From: an uncultured Methanomassiliicoccus sp. | Lineage (GTDB): Archaea; Thermoplasmatota; Thermoplasmata; Methanomassiliicoccales; Methanomassiliicoccaceae | Direction of reading: 5' to 3' | Assembly (NCBI GenBank): GCA_905203995.1 | Contig: CAJKXZ010000005.1 | Coordinates: 1 to 64,000, forward strand | Length of the DNA: 64,000 nucleotides | In this document: piece by piece, positions 24,860 through 33,133 of the stretch | Layout of the letters: each line of letters opens with the position of its first letter | Position numbering within the stretch: position 1 is the stretch's first letter | Notes under the pieces: generated by a model | What the model was told of the DNA's origin: nothing | Seen by the model: only the letters and a program-made list of their open reading frames with translations | Databases searched by the model: none | Program-made: the position numbers and the translations under genes

Positions 24860-25768
24860 TTACCAGCCTCTTTCCTGTAATCTCTCGTCCTGTGCGATAG
24901 TGGAGATTTCGATACCTTTCATGGCATCGCCGAGACCTTTGGAAACTTCAGCAATGATCTGTGGATCATCAAAGTGGGTTACTGCTTCGACAATGGCCTT
25001 GGCTCTTTTGGCGGGATTGTCAGACTTAAAGATTCCTGAACCGACAAAAACACCATCGGAACCGAGCTGCATCATCAAGGCAGCGTCAGCGGGAGTAGCA
25101 ATACCGCCGGCCGCAAAATTAATGACTGGCATTCTCTGCAGCTGGGCAACTTCTTTTACCAGCTCAAAGGAGGCCTGGATTTCGCGGGCTACGGCCCTTA
25201 GTTCCATCTCGTCTTTATTCTGCAGTTCACGGACTTTGCCCATGATAACTTTCTGGTGGCGGACAGCTTCAATGACGTTGCCGGTTCCGGCTTCACCCTT
25301 GGTCCTGATCATAGCGGCCCCTTCATCAATCCGGCGGAGCGCTTCACCCAAATCACGGGCTCCGCAGACGAAAGGTACTGTGAACTTTTTCTTCTCTACA
25401 TGATAAAAAGGATCAGCAGGTGTCAGTACTTCTGACTCGTCGATCATATCTACTCCGAGGGACTGCAGCACCTGTGCTTCTACAAAATGTCCGATCCGGC
25501 ATTTAGCCATGACCGGAATGGAAACAGCATCAATAATTTCTTCAATCATTAAAGGATCTGACATTCTGGCTACGCCACCTTGGGCGCGGATGTCAGCGGG
25601 AACTCTTTCCAGAGCCATTACGGCAACGGCACCAGCTTCTTCTGCAATGGCAGCTTGTTCGGCGTTAGTAACATCCATAATTACTCCACCCTGCTGCATC
25701 TTGGCAAATCCTCTCTTAATGAGGTCGGTTCCATAACGAAGCTTGGCCATGTCCAATTCAAAAGGCAT
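24860..25768 (-). CDS. pdxS: Pyridoxal 5'-phosphate synthase subunit PdxS
   Basis: 302 residues, full length. GFAKMQQGGVIMDVTN, VAVMALERVPADIRAQGGVARMSDP, MAKCRIGHFVEAQVLQ, RTKGEAGTGN and FAAGGIATPADAALMMQLG are near-invariant PdxS blocks; the lysines that hold the sugar-phosphate intermediates lie in these motifs. It makes PLP from ribose 5-phosphate, glyceraldehyde 3-phosphate and ammonia supplied by PdxT, which is not in this window. GGTG precedes the ATG by seven bases. Confidence 0.97.
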   Translation of the reverse strand: MPFELDMAKLRYGTDLIKRGFAKMQQGGVIMDVTNAEQAAIAEEAGAVAVMALERVPADIRAQGGVARMSDPLMIEEIIDAVSIPVMAKCRIGHFVEAQVLQSLGVDMIDESEVLTPADPFYHVEKKKFTVPFVCGARDLGEALRRIDEGAAMIRTKGEAGTGNVIEAVRHQKVIMGKVRELQNKDEMELRAVAREIQASFELVKEVAQLQRMPVINFAAGGIATPADAALMMQLGSDGVFVGSGIFKSDNPAKRAKAIVEAVTHFDDPQIIAEVSKGLGDAMKGIEISTIAQDERLQERGW

Positions 25769-25908
25769 ATTTATTCACCTTACCCTCTTTATCCTTGTCT
25801 GATATTTCAATCTTTCAGGATTGCTTGTGTTTTTCGACAGAGTTTTTTCAGATTACGTATTTTGACGGTTCTTTAAGCACGAAATTAATACAATTCTTGG
25901 AAAGCGTT

Positions 25909-25917
25909 ATGTATATC
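25909..25917 (+). promoter_or_regulatory. TATA box of aminotransferase gene
   Basis: ATGTATATC centred 24 bp before ATG 25937 with no Shine-Dalgarno between them, consistent with a leaderless transcript. Confidence 0.55.
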
Positions 25918-25936
25918 TCCTTTCATCTTCTGCAAG

Positions 25937-27097
25937 ATGTCCGCGAGGCGCCTAAGCAGAGTACCAGAATCTGGGACTGTAAAAATCGCAAATGCTGTGA
26001 GCAAGCTCAGAAGCGAAGGTGTCGACATAATCTCTTTCTCCACCGGAGAGCCAGATTTTGCAACCCCTGATAATATCACTCAGGCCTGTGTAACTTCTTT
26101 GAACAAGCATTTTACGCATTACACTCCCTCCGTCGGGATTCCCGAGCTCAGAGAGGCAGTTGCTGAAAAAAGCAGAACTGAAAACAACATTCCTTGTGAA
26201 GCGGCTAACGTGCTCGTCACGCCGTCGAAGCAGGCAATCTTCATGACTGCTCTGGCCATGATCAATGAAGGCGATGAAGTCATTCTGCCTGATCCATCCT
26301 GGGTAACTTATGATGCCTGTATCCGTCTGGCGGGAGGCATTCCTAAGTATGTCAAAGTCTCCGCGGAAAACGAATACCGCATGACGCCGGAGGAAATTGC
26401 GGAATTAATCACACCGGCTACCAAAATGATTTTCCTCAATACTCCTGCTAATCCTACCGGAGCAGTCGCGACAGAAGCGGACATGAAAGGCATTGCCGAC
26501 TTAGCTATCGATCATGACCTTTTCGTGATGAGCGATGAAGTCTACGAAAAAATCATTTTTGAAGGCAAACATATTTCGATTGCCTCGCTGCCTGGCATGT
26601 TTGAGCGGACGATTACCATCAACGGTATGTCGAAAATGTATGCTATGACCGGTTGGAGATTAGGCTGGGTTATTGCCCCGCCCGAGATCTTCAAGTTCCT
26701 CAACACGCTGCAGACGCATTCTCTTACCTGCTGTACATCCTTTGCCCAGCAGGCTGGTGTGGAGGCTTTGCGGGGACCACAGGATTCCGTGAAAAAAATG
26801 GTTGAAGAGTTCCGTGTACGGCGGGACATCGTCATGGAAGAAATGGCAAAAATTCCCACACTCAACGCACCCAAACCGAAAGGGGCCTTTTACATTTTCC
26901 CGACTTACGATCACGATATCAGTTCCATTGACTTGACTGAATATCTGCTGACCAACGCTCATGTGGCAGTCACGCCCGGCTCGGCTTTCGGTCCTGCCAG
27001 TGATGGCCATGTGCGTATTTCTTATGCCTGTTCACGGGAAGATCTCCGTGAAGGCATGAAAAGGATTGGGGAAGCTCTGTCTAAATTAGACAGATAA
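25937..27097 (+). CDS. Pyridoxal-phosphate aminotransferase class I/II (aspartate-type)
   Basis: 386 residues. ISFSTGEPDFATPDNI is the N-terminal substrate loop, NTPANPTGAVA the cofactor-binding Asn motif, SDEVYEKI the Asp/Tyr site, and NGMSKMYAMTGWRLGW contains the PLP lysine. A late arginine (HVRISYACSREDL) would bind the substrate carboxylate. Fold type I, cytosolic; aspartate, alanine or aromatic amino acids are possible substrates. It is convergent with hypB; an inverted repeat CTGTCTAA-A-TTAGACAG (27077-27093) over the end of the gene may serve as terminator. Confidence 0.9.
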   Translation: MSARRLSRVPESGTVKIANAVSKLRSEGVDIISFSTGEPDFATPDNITQACVTSLNKHFTHYTPSVGIPELREAVAEKSRTENNIPCEAANVLVTPSKQAIFMTALAMINEGDEVILPDPSWVTYDACIRLAGGIPKYVKVSAENEYRMTPEEIAELITPATKMIFLNTPANPTGAVATEADMKGIADLAIDHDLFVMSDEVYEKIIFEGKHISIASLPGMFERTITINGMSKMYAMTGWRLGWVIAPPEIFKFLNTLQTHSLTCCTSFAQQAGVEALRGPQDSVKKMVEEFRVRRDIVMEEMAKIPTLNAPKPKGAFYIFPTYDHDISSIDLTEYLLTNAHVAVTPGSAFGPASDGHVRISYACSREDLREGMKRIGEALSKLDR

Positions 27098-27099
27098 AC

Positions 27100-27756
27100 T
27101 CAATCTTTAACTCCTAAGGCTGCCAACAGTTCGTTGAAGCCTTCTTCTTTTTTGGCACTGGTTTTAATCAGCTGCTTGCCGCCGGTCACGGTGGCATAGT
27201 CTTTCTCTAAAAGACTGATGTCAATATCCATGTAGGGTGCGATATCCATTTTGTTGAGAACGGTGATGTCGGAAGACGAGAAAATCATCGGCTGTTTGCG
27301 AACCATGTCGTCTCCTTCGGTAACGGAAATGACCACAACCCGTTTGTCAGTACCTAAGGGAAAATCAGCGGGGCAGACGAGGTTGCCGACATTTTCAATG
27401 AAGAGGTAGTCGATTTCGTCTAAGTTCAATTTCTCCAAGGCATGATCAACCATGTGTGCATCAAGGTGGCACTCTTTGCCCGTGTTAAAATTCAAAGCAG
27501 GAATGCCAGCGGCTGTAAAGCGGTCATAATCATCTTGACCTACTAAATCCCCGGCAATGACGGCCGGCCGCAGACCTTTAGCTTTCATCAATACTGCCAG
27601 TTTGGTAATCAACAGGGTTTTACCGGAGCCGATGGCCCCCATAAAATCTACCGACTTGATGCCATGGGCATGCAAGAGGCTCAGATTATCTTCGGCAATC
27701 TTCCTATTATAAGCTAAAATGTCAGCTTCGACAGAGATATCTGCTATTTTGTGCAC
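27100..27756 (-). CDS. hypB: Hydrogenase/nickel maturation GTPase HypB
   Basis: 218 residues. The P-loop GAIGSGKT (about 40-47), metal-site motif GKECHLD, FIENVGNLVCPADF, and the G-domain NKMD are the HypB signature. It is the GTPase that helps load nickel into [NiFe]-hydrogenase precursors, working with HypA. The start is GTG (27756). Immediately upstream on the same strand is a small Cys/His-rich acidic protein that may cooperate in metal handling. A histidine-rich N-terminus is lacking. Confidence 0.95.
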   Translation of the reverse strand: MHKIADISVEADILAYNRKIAEDNLSLLHAHGIKSVDFMGAIGSGKTLLITKLAVLMKAKGLRPAVIAGDLVGQDDYDRFTAAGIPALNFNTGKECHLDAHMVDHALEKLNLDEIDYLFIENVGNLVCPADFPLGTDKRVVVISVTEGDDMVRKQPMIFSSSDITVLNKMDIAPYMDIDISLLEKDYATVTGGKQLIKTSAKKEEGFNELLAALGVKD

Positions 27757-27800
27757 ACTCTCTGTGAAGCCTTTAAAGGTTCTTAACGCTAACGCCGGCT

Positions 27801-28073
27801 TTATTCGCTTTTATGCTCTTCGTGATCTTCAGAGCAGCAGCCGCATTCGCATTCTTCATCGTCAAACTCAACGGGGCTGAGGTAATCGATTAAGAAGGCA
27901 TTCATTTCTTCAATGAGCTTTTTAGCATCACTGGCCCGGCCCTCATCCAACAGACTCATCACCGTTTCGAGATCTTCTTGCATGGCTGATAAGTCTTCTT
28001 CGAGATCGTCCAACAGAATGTAGAACAGATCAATCTTATTCATCATACAAGGAAGATAGGTGGCATACGTCAT
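27801..28073 (-). CDS. Small acidic protein with Cys/His-rich C-terminus
   Basis: 90 residues (or 81 if the ATG at 28046 is used). A helical acidic body (LDDLEEDLSAMQEDLETVMSL, probably coiled coil) is followed by a C-terminal tail rich in cysteines and histidines, CECGCC then HEEHK, a plausible metal-binding site. It is not HypA by sequence. Its position 44 bp upstream of hypB suggests a nickel-binding helper or store for hydrogenase maturation; this is inference only. No family recognised. Confidence 0.6.
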   Translation of the reverse strand: MTYATYLPCMMNKIDLFYILLDDLEEDLSAMQEDLETVMSLLDEGRASDAKKLIEEMNAFLIDYLSPVEFDDEECECGCCSEDHEEHKSE

Positions 28074-28403
28074 TAAGATTCCGCAAGTTTTCAGCGCTTC
28101 AGTCTTTCTTGCCTATGCCCTCAACTTTCCAAGACTGGGCTATGGGTTTAGATAGTTGATATTTAATAATCAATAAAGATCATAACGACGGTCGGCAGTG
28201 TAAAACAAGCAACCGTCGACCTGGAAGGCCGACTGCAAGATTGTTGTAGCATATTTTGACACTCAACAGGGCTTACATTTTCACCGTTGCTTAGCATTCT
28301 CGCCTATCAATTCCGAGGGGTAACCTTCAAGTTGCTTCATGCTATCAGGTATCACGCCGGGATGCTTCAGGGCAACTGCGGTCTCAGAGAGGAGAAATTG
28401 CAA
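28074..28403. other. Divergent promoter region with nested inverted repeats
   Basis: 330 bp between the hypB unit and the phenylacetate-CoA ligase gene. CGACGGT (28186-28192) can pair with ACCGTCG (28212-28218); GTCGGC (28191-28196) can instead pair with GCCGAC (28228-28233); and GTCG-CCT/AGG-CGAC forms a local hairpin at 28215-28233. These pairings exclude one another. GCATATTTTGA (28249-28259) is a TATA candidate for the plus strand, and GAGAGGAG precedes ATG 28404. Confidence 0.4.
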
Positions 28404-29708
28404 ATGGCCTATTGGAACAAAGATATCGAGACAATGCCAGCCAAAGATTTGGAGGCCCTTCAGTACCAACTTTTGAAAAATTTGATCAGAAGAGTTTACG
28501 ATTCTTCACCGTTTTATCATGACAAGATGAAGGCTGCCGGTGTCCTGCCGGAAGATCTTCAGAGCTTAGCCGACATTCGCAAGCTGCCCTTCATGAAAAA
28601 ACAGGATCTGCGGGATGGTTACCCAGATAAAACTTTTGCGGTGCCGAAGAAGGAAGTTGTCCGTTATCACGCTTCGTCCGGAACGACTGGTAAACCAACC
28701 GTTGTCGGCTATACGCGAAAGGATATTGAGATGTGGACCACTTCGCTGGCAAGGGCGATGAAATCCATGGGCCTTGGCGAAGATGATGTTGTTCAGGTCA
28801 GCAATACTTACGGTCTTTTCACCGGCGGACTGGGTTTCCACTATGCCGCAGAAATGATCGGAGCGTCCGCAGTACCGGCATCGACAGGCAATACTGAACG
28901 GCAGATTGAATTAATTCAGGACTTAGGCGTCACGGCAATGGCCTGCACTCCTTCTTATCTGCTGCACATTGGCGAAGTGGCGGAAAAGAAAGGCATCTCC
29001 CTCAAGAATGATACTAATCTGCGCATCGGCCTCTTGGGCGGCGAACCCTGGTCAGATAAGATGAGAGAAAGAATCGAGGACTGGCTGGGCGTTAAAGGCC
29101 ACAACTGCTATGGTACCTCCGAACTCTCCGGACCGATGTTTTCCGAATGCTCGGAAATGGATGGGGTCCACATTTGGGGCGATCTCGCTTATGTAGAAAT
29201 CCTCGACACGGAAACCGGTGAACCGGTTGCCCCGGGTGAAAAGGGTGAAATGGTCATCACCATGCTGCAGAAAGAAGCACTGCCGATCATCCGTTACCGC
29301 ATTGGCGACATCACTTCGATGTATGAGGAGCCGTGTCCCTGCGGCCGTACTCATCCGCGTATCCGCCGGCTTTCAGGCAGGGTCGATGATATGCTGGTCA
29401 TCAGAGGTATCAACGTCTTCCCGTCTCAGGTGCAGCATACCTTAATGGGCATTCCGGAAGTGGGTGAACACTTCCAGATTGTAGTTGACCGCAAAGGGGT
29501 TCTTGATACGATGATGGTACGGGTAGAACTCAATCAGGACTCCTTTACCGATAACATTGTCAAATTAATGGAGATTCGAGAAAACATCTCCTACCGTTTG
29601 AAAAATGCTTTAAACATCAGTTCGGCCGTCGAACTGGTCGCGCCAGGAACCCTGCCGCGTTTCGAAGGCAAAACTAAATTCGTCGTTGACAACAGAGGTG
29701 ACTTCTGA
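28404..29708 (+). CDS. Phenylacetate-CoA ligase (PaaK-type)
   Basis: 434 residues from the ATG at 28404, chosen because GAGGAG lies eight bases upstream and the family begins MxYWNKxIE; an upstream in-frame ATG at 28287 is unsupported. It activates an aryl acid to its CoA ester through an acyl-AMP. ASSGTTGKPTVVGYT is the AMP-binding loop, NCYGTSELSGP the adenylate motif, and YRIGDI and RLSGRVDDMLVIRG the hinge region. Zinc-type cysteines occur at EEPCPCGR. It overlaps the ACT-domain gene by one base; in methanogens this pair may salvage aryl acids for aromatic amino acids. Confidence 0.92.
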   Translation: MAYWNKDIETMPAKDLEALQYQLLKNLIRRVYDSSPFYHDKMKAAGVLPEDLQSLADIRKLPFMKKQDLRDGYPDKTFAVPKKEVVRYHASSGTTGKPTVVGYTRKDIEMWTTSLARAMKSMGLGEDDVVQVSNTYGLFTGGLGFHYAAEMIGASAVPASTGNTERQIELIQDLGVTAMACTPSYLLHIGEVAEKKGISLKNDTNLRIGLLGGEPWSDKMRERIEDWLGVKGHNCYGTSELSGPMFSECSEMDGVHIWGDLAYVEILDTETGEPVAPGEKGEMVITMLQKEALPIIRYRIGDITSMYEEPCPCGRTHPRIRRLSGRVDDMLVIRGINVFPSQVQHTLMGIPEVGEHFQIVVDRKGVLDTMMVRVELNQDSFTDNIVKLMEIRENISYRLKNALNISSAVELVAPGTLPRFEGKTKFVVDNRGDF

Positions 29709-30139
29709 TGTATGAACAATATTATCTCAAACAACTTTCCATCTTCTCGGAAAACCAACCCGGGAAGCTGGCAACCGCGGCTAAGGCTATGAAGGACGCC
29801 AATATCAACATCTATGCGTTTACTATCGCGGAAGGTGCTGGTTATGGGGTCATCCGCCTGTTGGTCAACGATCACGAAGCAGCTAAAGCGGCTGTGGAAA
29901 AAGTAGGCTTCATGGTTACTTTCACCGATGTACTGGCCCTTAAAATGGAAGACCGGCCCGGAGGACTTTATGAAGCAATCAAATCCTTCTGCAAAGCCGG
30001 TATCAACATCGAATACTCTTACGCCTTTGAGGGTAAGAATGGTGATGTCTTAATCATCAGAGTTGAGGATCCCGAACTAGCTGCCAAGAAGCTGCTGGAT
30101 GCCGGTGTCGAACTCTTTGACATCACCTGTTTTGAGTGA
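29708..30139 (+). CDS. Tandem ACT domain protein
   Basis: 143 residues folding as two ACT domains: about 5-68 (KQLSIFSENQPGKLATAAKAMKDANINIYAFTI) and 72-140 (VLALKMEDRPGGLYEAIKSFCKAGINIEYSYAF). Each has the Gly-rich ligand loop (NQPGKL and DRPGGL). Such proteins bind amino acids and regulate partners; this one is nearly always paired with a PaaK-like ligase, as here with a one-base overlap. It is convergent with cbiC, only 2 bp away. Confidence 0.92.
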   Translation: MYEQYYLKQLSIFSENQPGKLATAAKAMKDANINIYAFTIAEGAGYGVIRLLVNDHEAAKAAVEKVGFMVTFTDVLALKMEDRPGGLYEAIKSFCKAGINIEYSYAFEGKNGDVLIIRVEDPELAAKKLLDAGVELFDITCFE

Positions 30140-30141
30140 TT

Positions 30142-30765
30142 TCAGTCTTTAAAATACAACATCGCGTTGCAGATAGTAGCGGCGATGTTGCTTCCTCCCT
30201 TTCTGCCGCGGGCAACAATATAAGGGACGTCAGTTTCCATAATCAGCTCTTTAGCTTCGACGACGTTAACGAAACCGACTGGTGCGCCAATAATCAGGGC
30301 CGGCCGCAGACCTTCAGCAATCAGTTCTTTTAAGCGGATCAAAGCGGTCGGAGCATTGCCGATGGCAAAAATAACTTCCCCAGAAATCTCCGCCCCTTTT
30401 TCCATGCAGATGGTGGCGCGGGTACAGCCTCGTTTCTTGGCGGCTTCTGCTACTTCGGCATCGCGCATGAAGCAGTGAACCTGGCCGCCGTATTCTGCCA
30501 TCTTTTTCTTGTTAATGCCGGCCGCAGCCATTTCGGTATCGGTAACGATCGAAGCACCATTGCGTAAAGCCTGAATACCGATCTCCGCTGCCTTTTCTGA
30601 AAAGCAGAGGTTGTCGGCATAATCAAAATCAGCTGAAGTATGGATACAGCGCTTGATGATGGAGAACTGCGGTTCGGGCCAGGTACGGCCGTTTAATTCG
30701 CTGGTAATGATCTCCATGCTTCTCTTTTCAATCTCTTCCGGACGAACAATTTCAATTTTAGTCAT
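30142..30765 (-). CDS. cbiC: Cobalt-precorrin-8 methylmutase
   Basis: 207 residues, normal length. It moves the methyl group from C11 to C12 to form cobyrinate. KRCIHTSADFDYADNL with the catalytic His, NGASIVTDTEMAAAGI, and the late GAPVGFVNVVEAKELIM and RKGGSNIAATICNAMLY blocks are diagnostic of CbiC/CobH. It is the last gene of a four-gene minus-strand operon (cbiL-cbiF-cbiH-cbiC), 9 bp after cbiH. Confidence 0.97.
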   Translation of the reverse strand: MTKIEIVRPEEIEKRSMEIITSELNGRTWPEPQFSIIKRCIHTSADFDYADNLCFSEKAAEIGIQALRNGASIVTDTEMAAAGINKKKMAEYGGQVHCFMRDAEVAEAAKKRGCTRATICMEKGAEISGEVIFAIGNAPTALIRLKELIAEGLRPALIIGAPVGFVNVVEAKELIMETDVPYIVARGRKGGSNIAATICNAMLYFKD

Positions 30766-30774
30766 CGCTTCACC

Positions 30775-31506
30775 TTATAAGTTGTAACCGCGCGGGGTAA
30801 TCATCCGGTCCTTAGAGATGTAAGTCTGTGAATTGCCAATAATGACAATGCTGAACATATCGATCTCGGCGTTCTTCAGTTCTCCCAGGGTGGTCAGGCA
30901 TTTAGCCTCATCTTTGCGGCCAGCATTGCGGACAATGCCCACCGGTGTCTCGGGACGGCGGTACTTGAGCAGAATTTCCGCTGCCTGCTCGACATAATCA
31001 GTACGTTTCTTGCTTTTAGGATTATAAAGACAAACAATCATATCGCCGAGACCAGCGCAGTCGACGCGCTTCATAATTAAGTCCAAAGGCGTCATTAAAT
31101 CACTGAGACTGATAATTGCCAGATCGTGCATGAGGGGTGCCCCGAGCACGGAAGCAGCAGCACTGGCCGCGGTAACTCCTGGTACCGTCTCAATTTCAAT
31201 GTCGGCCTGGAGTTCGTCAGCTACTTGATAGATAATGCCGGCCATACCGTAAATCCCTGAATCGCCACTGCTGACCATAGCTACCGTCTGCTCCTTCATC
31301 GCTTCTTCTACGGCAATCCGGCAGCGTTCGACTTCTCTCATCATTGGTGTAGCGATATAATTTTTGTTAGGAAAAAATTCTTTTAATAATTCAATATAGG
31401 TGGTGTAACCAGTAACAACATCGGCTTTTTCAATGACTTCGACCGCTTTAACGGTCATGTGTTCTTTCCCGCCGGGGCCGAAACCCACTACGTACAATTT
31501 GCCCAT
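30775..31506 (-). CDS. cbiH: Cobalt-factor III / precorrin-3B C17-methyltransferase
   Basis: 243 residues from the ATG at 31506 (GGAG nine bases upstream); a GTG at 31515 overlaps the cbiF stop. Tetrapyrrole methylase fold: LYVVGFGPGGKEHMTVKAVEVIEKADVV at the start, SSGDSGIYGMAG, and VPGVTAASAAASVLGAPLMHDLAIISLSDLMTP, which identifies CbiH/CobJ. It methylates C17 and contracts the ring in the anaerobic pathway. Confidence 0.95.
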   Translation of the reverse strand: MGKLYVVGFGPGGKEHMTVKAVEVIEKADVVTGYTTYIELLKEFFPNKNYIATPMMREVERCRIAVEEAMKEQTVAMVSSGDSGIYGMAGIIYQVADELQADIEIETVPGVTAASAAASVLGAPLMHDLAIISLSDLMTPLDLIMKRVDCAGLGDMIVCLYNPKSKKRTDYVEQAAEILLKYRRPETPVGIVRNAGRKDEAKCLTTLGELKNAEIDMFSIVIIGNSQTYISKDRMITPRGYNL

Positions 31507-31511
31507 GTTTT

Positions 31512-32264
31512 TCACTCCACACCCTGACGGAATTCGTGCGTGAAGGTCTTGTCATACAACTTTGACAATTCGTACTCGTCACCGAGGAAGTCACCGACGA
31601 CTGTCAACGCAGTCTTTTTGATACCTGCTTCTTTGACTTTACCTGCAATATCAGCTAACGTACCCATAACGATCTTCTGATCTTCCCAGGTGGCTTTGTA
31701 AACCACGGCGACCGGTGTCGTTGCTTCATAGCCTTCCTGTAAAGCGGCAACCAGTTCATCCATCATGCCGACGCTGAGGAAAATAATCATGGTCGAGTGA
31801 TGTTTTGCCAGTGAGCTGATGCTTTCTTGGGGTGGCATTGGTGTACGGCCTTCCATACGGGTAATGATCACTGTCTGACTGACACCCGGCAGTGTATATT
31901 CTTTTTTCAGTACGGCGGCAGTTGCCAAAAAGGAACTTACGCCGGGAATTATTTCATATTTAATTCCTAATTCATCGAGGGCATCCATCTGTTCGCGGTG
32001 GGCGCCATAAATAGCGGGATCGCCAGTATGAACCCTGACAACTTTCAGACCTTTTTCTTCGCCCTCTTTCATAACAGCAATAACATCTTCCAGGGTCATG
32101 CTGGCACTGTTGTGGATTTGTGCTGTAGGCTTAGCTCCGGCTAATACTTCCGGATTGACTAATGAACCTGCATAAATGATGATGTCTGCCTCACCAATCA
32201 GTTTTTTACCTTTGACGGTAATTAAATCAGGATCTCCCGGTCCTGCGCCAATAAATGATATCAT
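31512..32264 (-). CDS. cbiF: Cobalt-precorrin-4 C11-methyltransferase
   Basis: 250 residues. ISFIGAGPGDPDLITVKGKKLI is the SAM-binding start of the tetrapyrrole methylase fold; YAGSLVNPEVLA, VRVHTGDPAIYGAHREQMDALD, and IITRMEGRTPMPPQESI are CbiF/CobM-specific. It transfers a methyl group to C11 of the corrin precursor. Third from the end of the operon; a 9-bp gap follows cbiL. Confidence 0.97.
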   Translation of the reverse strand: MISFIGAGPGDPDLITVKGKKLIGEADIIIYAGSLVNPEVLAGAKPTAQIHNSASMTLEDVIAVMKEGEEKGLKVVRVHTGDPAIYGAHREQMDALDELGIKYEIIPGVSSFLATAAVLKKEYTLPGVSQTVIITRMEGRTPMPPQESISSLAKHHSTMIIFLSVGMMDELVAALQEGYEATTPVAVVYKATWEDQKIVMGTLADIAGKVKEAGIKKTALTVVGDFLGDEYELSKLYDKTFTHEFRQGVE

Positions 32265-32273
32265 AGTTAATCC

Positions 32274-32972
32274 TCATTTTTTCTTAATAATTACTGTTGT
32301 TAAATAATTGTAATCTTGCTGGAGATCGATCGGTCCAATGTACTGTCCGTCAAGACCGGCACGACTGATGACTGTCGCTTTGCTCAGGGCAATGCCTTTT
32401 TCCGTCATGGTTGCCGCCAGCTTCCGCATGCTCTCCCCGCCGGCTTTCATCACGACAATGTTTTCAAACATGGTGAGGGCGTTAGCCAGCAGAGTACCGT
32501 CTTGCGTAGAAGGAATGATGACCAAGGATTCACGTCCCTCCATCAACGGCAGTTTAGCGAGTGCAGCGCCGCTGCAGAAGGAAGGAATGCCGGGAATGAT
32601 TTCTGTGGCAAAACCTGCTTCTTCAATGTATTGATTGATATACATATAGGTAGAATAAACAGCAACATCGCCGATGGTAATCATGGCAATGTCCCGGCCT
32701 TTTTCTAACTCGTCAGTTAATTGTTTTCCGGCATCCGCCCGGCATTTTACCCGCACATCATCATCGGGATTCATGCTGAAGAGGACTTCAATCACTTTCT
32801 TTTGTGAAACATCTACCACTTGTGTGACAATATCCATGGCGACACTGTGTTCGCCCAAGACTTTGACTGGTATGGCGATAACTTCTGAATTCTCTAAGAC
32901 TCTCTTGGCTTTCAAGATAAGCAGCTCAGGATCTCCTGGCCCTACACCTATTCCGTATAATTTCCCGGTCAT
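32274..32972 (-). CDS. cbiL: Cobalt-factor II C20-methyltransferase
   Basis: 232 residues. GKLYGIGVGPGDPELLILKAKRVL begins the tetrapyrrole methylase fold; IAMITIGDVAVYSTYMYI and PGIPSFCSGAALAKLPLMEGRESLVIIPS are typical of CbiL/CobI. It adds the C20 methyl group early in the pathway. It is the first gene of the minus-strand operon. Its TATA box (33041-33050) abuts the palindrome TTTGG-N9-CCAAT at 33051-33069, which also lies before the divergent cbiD. Confidence 0.96.
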   Translation of the reverse strand: MTGKLYGIGVGPGDPELLILKAKRVLENSEVIAIPVKVLGEHSVAMDIVTQVVDVSQKKVIEVLFSMNPDDDVRVKCRADAGKQLTDELEKGRDIAMITIGDVAVYSTYMYINQYIEEAGFATEIIPGIPSFCSGAALAKLPLMEGRESLVIIPSTQDGTLLANALTMFENIVVMKAGGESMRKLAATMTEKGIALSKATVISRAGLDGQYIGPIDLQQDYNYLTTVIIKKK

Positions 32973-33040
32973 CAGTATCGTCTCCTAATTATGAAATTTG
33001 ATCGTTTTAAGCTTAACTTAGCGCGGTAATGAGATGCCAA

Positions 33041-33050
33041 GTATTATAAA
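33041..33050 (-). promoter_or_regulatory. TATA box of cbiL operon
   Basis: GTATTATAAA on the plus strand (minus: TTTATAATAC), directly next to the palindrome at 33051. It predicts a leader of about 45-50 nt for cbiL. Confidence 0.5.
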
Positions 33051-33069
33051 TTTGGCACATATATCCAAT
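33051..33069. promoter_or_regulatory. Palindrome TTGG-N9-CCAA between cbiL and cbiD
   Basis: TTTGG-CACATATAT-CCAAT. The outer TTGG and CCAA arms and the 9-bp spacing match the sites at 13008 and 37419; the inner bases are less symmetric. It lies between the divergent cobalamin operons and could control both. Confidence 0.55.
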
Positions 33070-33133
33070 AATCAGTTAGCGGTAACATATTAACCAATAG
33101 CAAGTTGAGTAGGAAAGAACTCTGGAGTAGAAA

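Noticed and set aside
28287..28403. Upstream start for the phenylacetate-CoA ligase
   Set aside because: ATG 28404 has GAGGAG at good spacing and begins with the family's usual MxYWN; the extension is unrelated sequence.
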